Of a DNA stretch of 28,494 bases, positions 26,304 to 28,494 are shown one piece after another. How positions within the stretch are numbered: position 1 is the first letter of the stretch; every line of letters begins with the position of its first letter. The DNA is taken from contig CAYRPN010000070.1 of NCBI GenBank assembly GCA_964426135.1, positions 1 to 28,494 of the forward strand, given 5' to 3'. The position numbers and the translations under genes were made by a program. The notes beneath the pieces were generated by a model, which ran no database searches, was not told the DNA's origin, and saw only the letters and a list, made by a program, of their open reading frames with translations. This DNA is from CAYRPN01 sp964426135. GTDB lineage: Bacteria; Planctomycetota; Phycisphaerae; Phycisphaerales; Phycisphaeraceae.

Positions 26304-26391
26304 CAGGATCGCGCGATCCTGAAGTTCCATTCACCCGAGCGCAGCCGTAGCCGCGGCCGAGCCTCACTGGAGCCCCCGCTCAACGCAGGGG
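26304..26391 (+). promoter_or_regulatory. Structured rpsD leader with a hairpin over the ribosome site
   Basis: CAGGATCGCGCGATCCTG (26304-26321) is an 18-nt perfect palindrome near the expected transcript start. Further on, CCCC (26373-26376) and GC (26378-26379) can pair with GC (26385-26386) and GGGG (26388-26391) around a 5-nt loop, with one mismatch. The second stem covers the AGGGG ribosome site. S4 represses translation in its own operon in some bacteria, so a feedback site is possible but unproven. Confidence 0.4.
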
Positions 26392-26397
26392 AACAAC

Positions 26398-26997
26398 ATG
26401 GCCAACTACACCGGCCCCAAGGTCAAACTCTCCCGTCGCGTCGGCGTTCCCATCGCCGACATTCCCAAGCACACCAGCAAGCGCCAGCTCAACCCGCCGG
26501 GCATGCACGGCTACCGCGGTCGCCGGCTGCGCGACTACGGCGTTCGCATGAACGAGAAGCAGAAGCTGCGCTACCACTACAACGTGCTGGAGACGCAATT
26601 CCGCCGCTACCTCGACGTCGCCGGCCGCGCCAAGGGCAACACCGGCGAGGCCCTGCTCCGCATGCTCGAGCAGCGCCTCGACAACGTCATCCGCCGGCTC
26701 GGCTTCGCCCGCACCATCTGGGCCGCCCGCCAGCTCGTCAGCCACGGCCAGGTGCAGATCAACGGCCGCAAGACCGACCGTCCGAGCTGCCAGCTCGAAG
26801 TGGGCGATGAGATCACCCTCAAGCCCAGCATCCACAAACTGGTGCGCGAGAACCTCGAATCCCTCGCGGGCCACCAGGTCCCCGGCTGGCTGAGCTTCGA
26901 CCCCTCCACGCTCACCGCCAAGATCAACGCACTGCCGACCAGCGACCAGATTCCGTTCGATGTGAACATGAACCTGATCGTCGAATTCTATCGCTGA
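26398..26997 (+). CDS. rpsD: 30S ribosomal protein S4
   Basis: S4 is an early-binding 16S rRNA protein that nucleates assembly of the 30S body. The 199-aa sequence is typical throughout: KLSRRVG start, RQLNPPGMHGYRGRRLRDYGVRMNEKQKLRYHYNVLE, RRYLDVAGRAKGNTGEALLRMLEQRLDNVIRRLGFA, and the S4 RNA-binding domain (about 92-155) with ARQLVSHGQVQINGRKTD. No N-terminal zinc-binding Cys cluster is present, so this is the zinc-independent (C-minus) form. The ribosome site AGGGGA is 6 nt before ATG. In many bacteria rpsD sits with rpsM, rpsK and rpoA; here it stands alone between accessory genes with its own strong promoter and terminator. Confidence 0.98.
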   Translation: MANYTGPKVKLSRRVGVPIADIPKHTSKRQLNPPGMHGYRGRRLRDYGVRMNEKQKLRYHYNVLETQFRRYLDVAGRAKGNTGEALLRMLEQRLDNVIRRLGFARTIWAARQLVSHGQVQINGRKTDRPSCQLEVGDEITLKPSIHKLVRENLESLAGHQVPGWLSFDPSTLTAKINALPTSDQIPFDVNMNLIVEFYR

Positions 26998-27004
26998 GTC
27001 AAAG

Positions 27005-27023
27005 AGCTCAATGAAATTGAGCT
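27005..27023 (+). repeat. Perfect 8-bp hairpin just after rpsD
   Basis: AGCTCAAT (27005-27012) and ATTGAGCT (27016-27023) form a perfect stem with a GAA triloop 7 nt after the rpsD stop. No T-run follows; it may protect the mRNA 3' end or assist the terminator downstream. Confidence 0.6.
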
Positions 27024-27042
27024 GAATGAGATGACACCCAAG

Positions 27043-27070
27043 CCCAGGGACTCGCGTCCCTGGGTTTTTT
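27043..27070 (+). terminator. Intrinsic terminator of rpsD
   Basis: CCCAGGGAC (27043-27051) and GTCCCTGGG (27056-27064) form a perfect 9-bp stem with a TCGC loop, followed immediately by TTTTTT (27065-27070). On the opposite strand the stem is not followed by T residues, so it serves rpsD rather than the convergent WD40 gene. Confidence 0.93.
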
Positions 27071-27074
27071 ATTT

Positions 27075-28355
27075 TCACGCAAACCGCCACACATGCACCA
27101 CGCCCGCCATGTCCGCGGCGGCGAGCGTCTTATGGTCCGGCGACAGCGAGATCGCGGTGATCCAGTCCTTGAACTGCCCGCCGCGCGGCTTGCCCAGCGC
27201 GGCAACTTCCTTGCCGTCCTTCACCGTCACGATGCGCACGACGGTGTCGCGGCCGGCGGAAAGGACGTGCTCGCCGTCCTTGTCGAAGAACACATCCGTC
27301 GCCCCGTACTGGTGGCCGCCGACGCTCCTGGTGAGCTTGCCGGTGGCCACGTCGATCAGGTGAATCTTGCCGGTATCGGTTTCGCCGCCCTGTGCCAGCG
27401 CGACAAGGCTGCCGTCGGGCGAGAAATCGGCGGCGACGAATCCCCGCGCGACGAACTTGCCCCACGCGGAAAAGTATTCGTAGGAGTTGTCGCGTTTCTT
27501 CACCTGCGGCGTCTGCAGCGCGAGGATGTCGAGCTTCACCGGCGCGGAGGCCGTCACGCCGGGGCCGACGGGCGCGCCGGCGGCTGCGGTGGGGTGTTTG
27601 CCGGCTTCTTCCACGTCGAACAACCGCGCCTCCGGCGGCGGACGGTCGAAGTCGCCGCGCGAGCTGCAGTATTCGCCGACAAAGGCAAGCTTACCCTCGG
27701 CATCGAGCGCCGCCGACGTGATCCATCCGCCGGGCCTGCCGGTCCATTTCGCGATTGATTTCTTCGTCGCCACGTCCCAGACAATCACGCGGGCCGCGTC
27801 ATCGCCGCTGATGATGCGCTTGCCGTCCCGGCTGACGCCCAGGGCGTTGATCCACTCGGCGTGCTCTTCGAGCGTCGCCAGCGGCTTGATCGATTCGACC
27901 TTGACGCCGGGGGCGGGCTTGGCATCGCCTTCCTTCTTGCTCGACTTTTTCGCTTCGCGCTTGCGGCGCTCCGCATCGACGATCACCTCGGCGCTGGCGG
28001 TCGATGTCGCCTGTGTGTCCCACAGGCGCACGCTGCGATCGAGGCCGGCGGAAACGAGCGTTCTCCCATCGGGCAGCGCGACGAGGCGGGTCACGGCGTT
28101 GGTGTGGCCGACGAGGGTGCGATAGGGCGCGCGATCTGCGCCGGCGGCAGCGTCGCCGGGGGCGCCCTCTTTTTTCGCCTTCGGATCGGGCTTGGGCGGA
28201 TCGCCGGTGATGTCCCAGAGATGAATCGCGCCGGTGCGGTCGGCGGCGGCGAGCTTTTTGCCGCCGTCGAAGATCGCGACAGCCGTGGGCCAGGCGCCTT
28301 CGCTTTCAAAGGTGAGCGAGAAGGCGAGAGTCGGTTTGTCGAATGGGACGGGCAT
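27075..28355 (-). CDS. WD40-repeat protein
   Basis: A 426-aa beta-propeller. WD40 blades are recognisable from HxxxV and LWD-type ends: AAADRTGAIHLWDI, TLVGHTNAVTRLVALPDGRTLVSAGLDRSVRLWDT, LEEHAEWINALGVSRDGKRIISGDDAARVIVWDV, SVGGHQYGATDVFFDKDGEHVLSAGRDTVVRIVTV and the final WITAISLSPDHKTLAAADMAGVVHVWRFA. A charged Lys/Glu-rich insert (about 135-150) and a Pro/Ala-rich insert (about 235-265) interrupt the propeller. There is no signal peptide, so it is presumably a cytosolic scaffold; the partner is unknown. No Shine-Dalgarno precedes the ATG; a 7-bp tandem array starts 4 nt upstream and is open in frame, so a longer start cannot be excluded. It converges on rpsD. Confidence 0.88.
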   Translation of the reverse strand: MPVPFDKPTLAFSLTFESEGAWPTAVAIFDGGKKLAAADRTGAIHLWDITGDPPKPDPKAKKEGAPGDAAAGADRAPYRTLVGHTNAVTRLVALPDGRTLVSAGLDRSVRLWDTQATSTASAEVIVDAERRKREAKKSSKKEGDAKPAPGVKVESIKPLATLEEHAEWINALGVSRDGKRIISGDDAARVIVWDVATKKSIAKWTGRPGGWITSAALDAEGKLAFVGEYCSSRGDFDRPPPEARLFDVEEAGKHPTAAAGAPVGPGVTASAPVKLDILALQTPQVKKRDNSYEYFSAWGKFVARGFVAADFSPDGSLVALAQGGETDTGKIHLIDVATGKLTRSVGGHQYGATDVFFDKDGEHVLSAGRDTVVRIVTVKDGKEVAALGKPRGGQFKDWITAISLSPDHKTLAAADMAGVVHVWRFA

Positions 28356-28358
28356 GGG

Positions 28359-28442
28359 GAGATTTGAGATTTGAGATTTGAGATTTGAGATTTCGGATTT
28401 CGGATTTGGGATTTGGGAATTGGGATCTCGGATGTCGGATTC
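28359..28442. repeat. Heptamer tandem array, unit GAGATTT, at the WD40 start
   Basis: Twelve 7-bp units in register: five exact GAGATTT (28359-28393), two CGGATTT, one GGGATTT, then GGGAATT, GGGATCT, CGGATGT and CGGATTC. The units decay steadily away from the WD40 start codon, so growth probably happens at the gene-proximal end. The array begins 4 nt upstream of the ATG on the minus strand. Confidence 0.92.
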
Positions 28443-28472
28443 AGGAGCCGTGCAGGATCAACATCGCATGTG

Positions 28473-28493
28473 GGACGACTTTCCAAGTCGTCC
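28473..28493. repeat. GGACGACTT hairpin at the window edge
   Basis: GGACGACTT (28473-28481), TCC loop, AAGTCGTCC (28485-28493): a perfect 9-bp stem right after the heptamer array. It may be part of a longer element cut by the window end. Confidence 0.6.
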
Positions 28494-28494
28494 G

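Noticed and set aside
28359..28442. Heptamer array as a CRISPR array
   Set aside because: Units are contiguous with no spacers and are far too short.

Overview
The window looks like a high-GC chromosomal segment from a member of the Planctomycetota. The evidence is the gene content: a cytochrome-type CxxCH protein directly followed by a Tat-exported DUF1501 protein, a VIT/vWA/DUF2135 secreted protein, a CxxCH squalene-cyclase-like repeat protein, a WD40 protein and an isolated rpsD. No taxonomic marker was searched, so class-level placement is not claimed. No tRNA, rRNA, CRISPR array, insertion sequence or phage gene is evident.

Layout. (1) 351-3993, plus strand: a late flagellar block made of a 65-aa unknown protein, an unusually large fliD and fliS. 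An exact sigma-28-type -10 octamer lies upstream of it. (2) 4076-7119: small genes, namely a membrane protein bracketed by inverted REP-like elements, a ferritin-like protein, an exported SGNH hydrolase and an exported CxxCH squalene-cyclase-like protein. (3) 7494-11268: a cupin gene diverging from a copper-response cluster (CopZ-like HMA protein, CopA ATPase, CsoR), with a CsoR-type operator over its promoter. (4) 18167 down to 11339, minus strand: a five-gene signalling cluster in transcription order, namely an ABC-type substrate-binding protein, an outer-membrane channel-like protein, a membrane hybrid histidine kinase with two receivers, a stand-alone receiver, and a receiver-PP2C phosphatase. 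(5) 18561-25927, plus strand: the cytochrome/DUF1501 pair, then the VIT/vWA protein. (6) 26398-26997: rpsD with a near-consensus promoter and a strong terminator, converging on a WD40-repeat gene.

How the genes work together. The copper genes form a self-contained sensor, chaperone and exporter circuit. The signalling cluster reads as ligand binding, transmembrane phosphotransfer, a diffusible receiver and a phosphatase output, but no anti-sigma or anti-anti-sigma partner is visible. FliD and its neighbour FliS, which is normally the flagellin chaperone, imply late flagellar assembly.

The most striking non-coding property is the density of unrelated intergenic repeats. There are three 7-bp tandem arrays with different units, a 33-nt element present twice in identical form, a hairpin family based on GCGCAAAG (a perfect 28-bp palindrome, an expanded copy and a possible degenerate relative), a GGGGCTTGCCCC-type hairpin family (four sites, one a perfect 23-bp palindrome), and a CCCTCTCCCT pair. 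One palindrome has been absorbed into the end of a coding sequence. No transposase that could mobilise them lies in the window. These repeats, the signalling cluster and the enlarged fliD with its small unknown neighbour are the items best worth follow-up.
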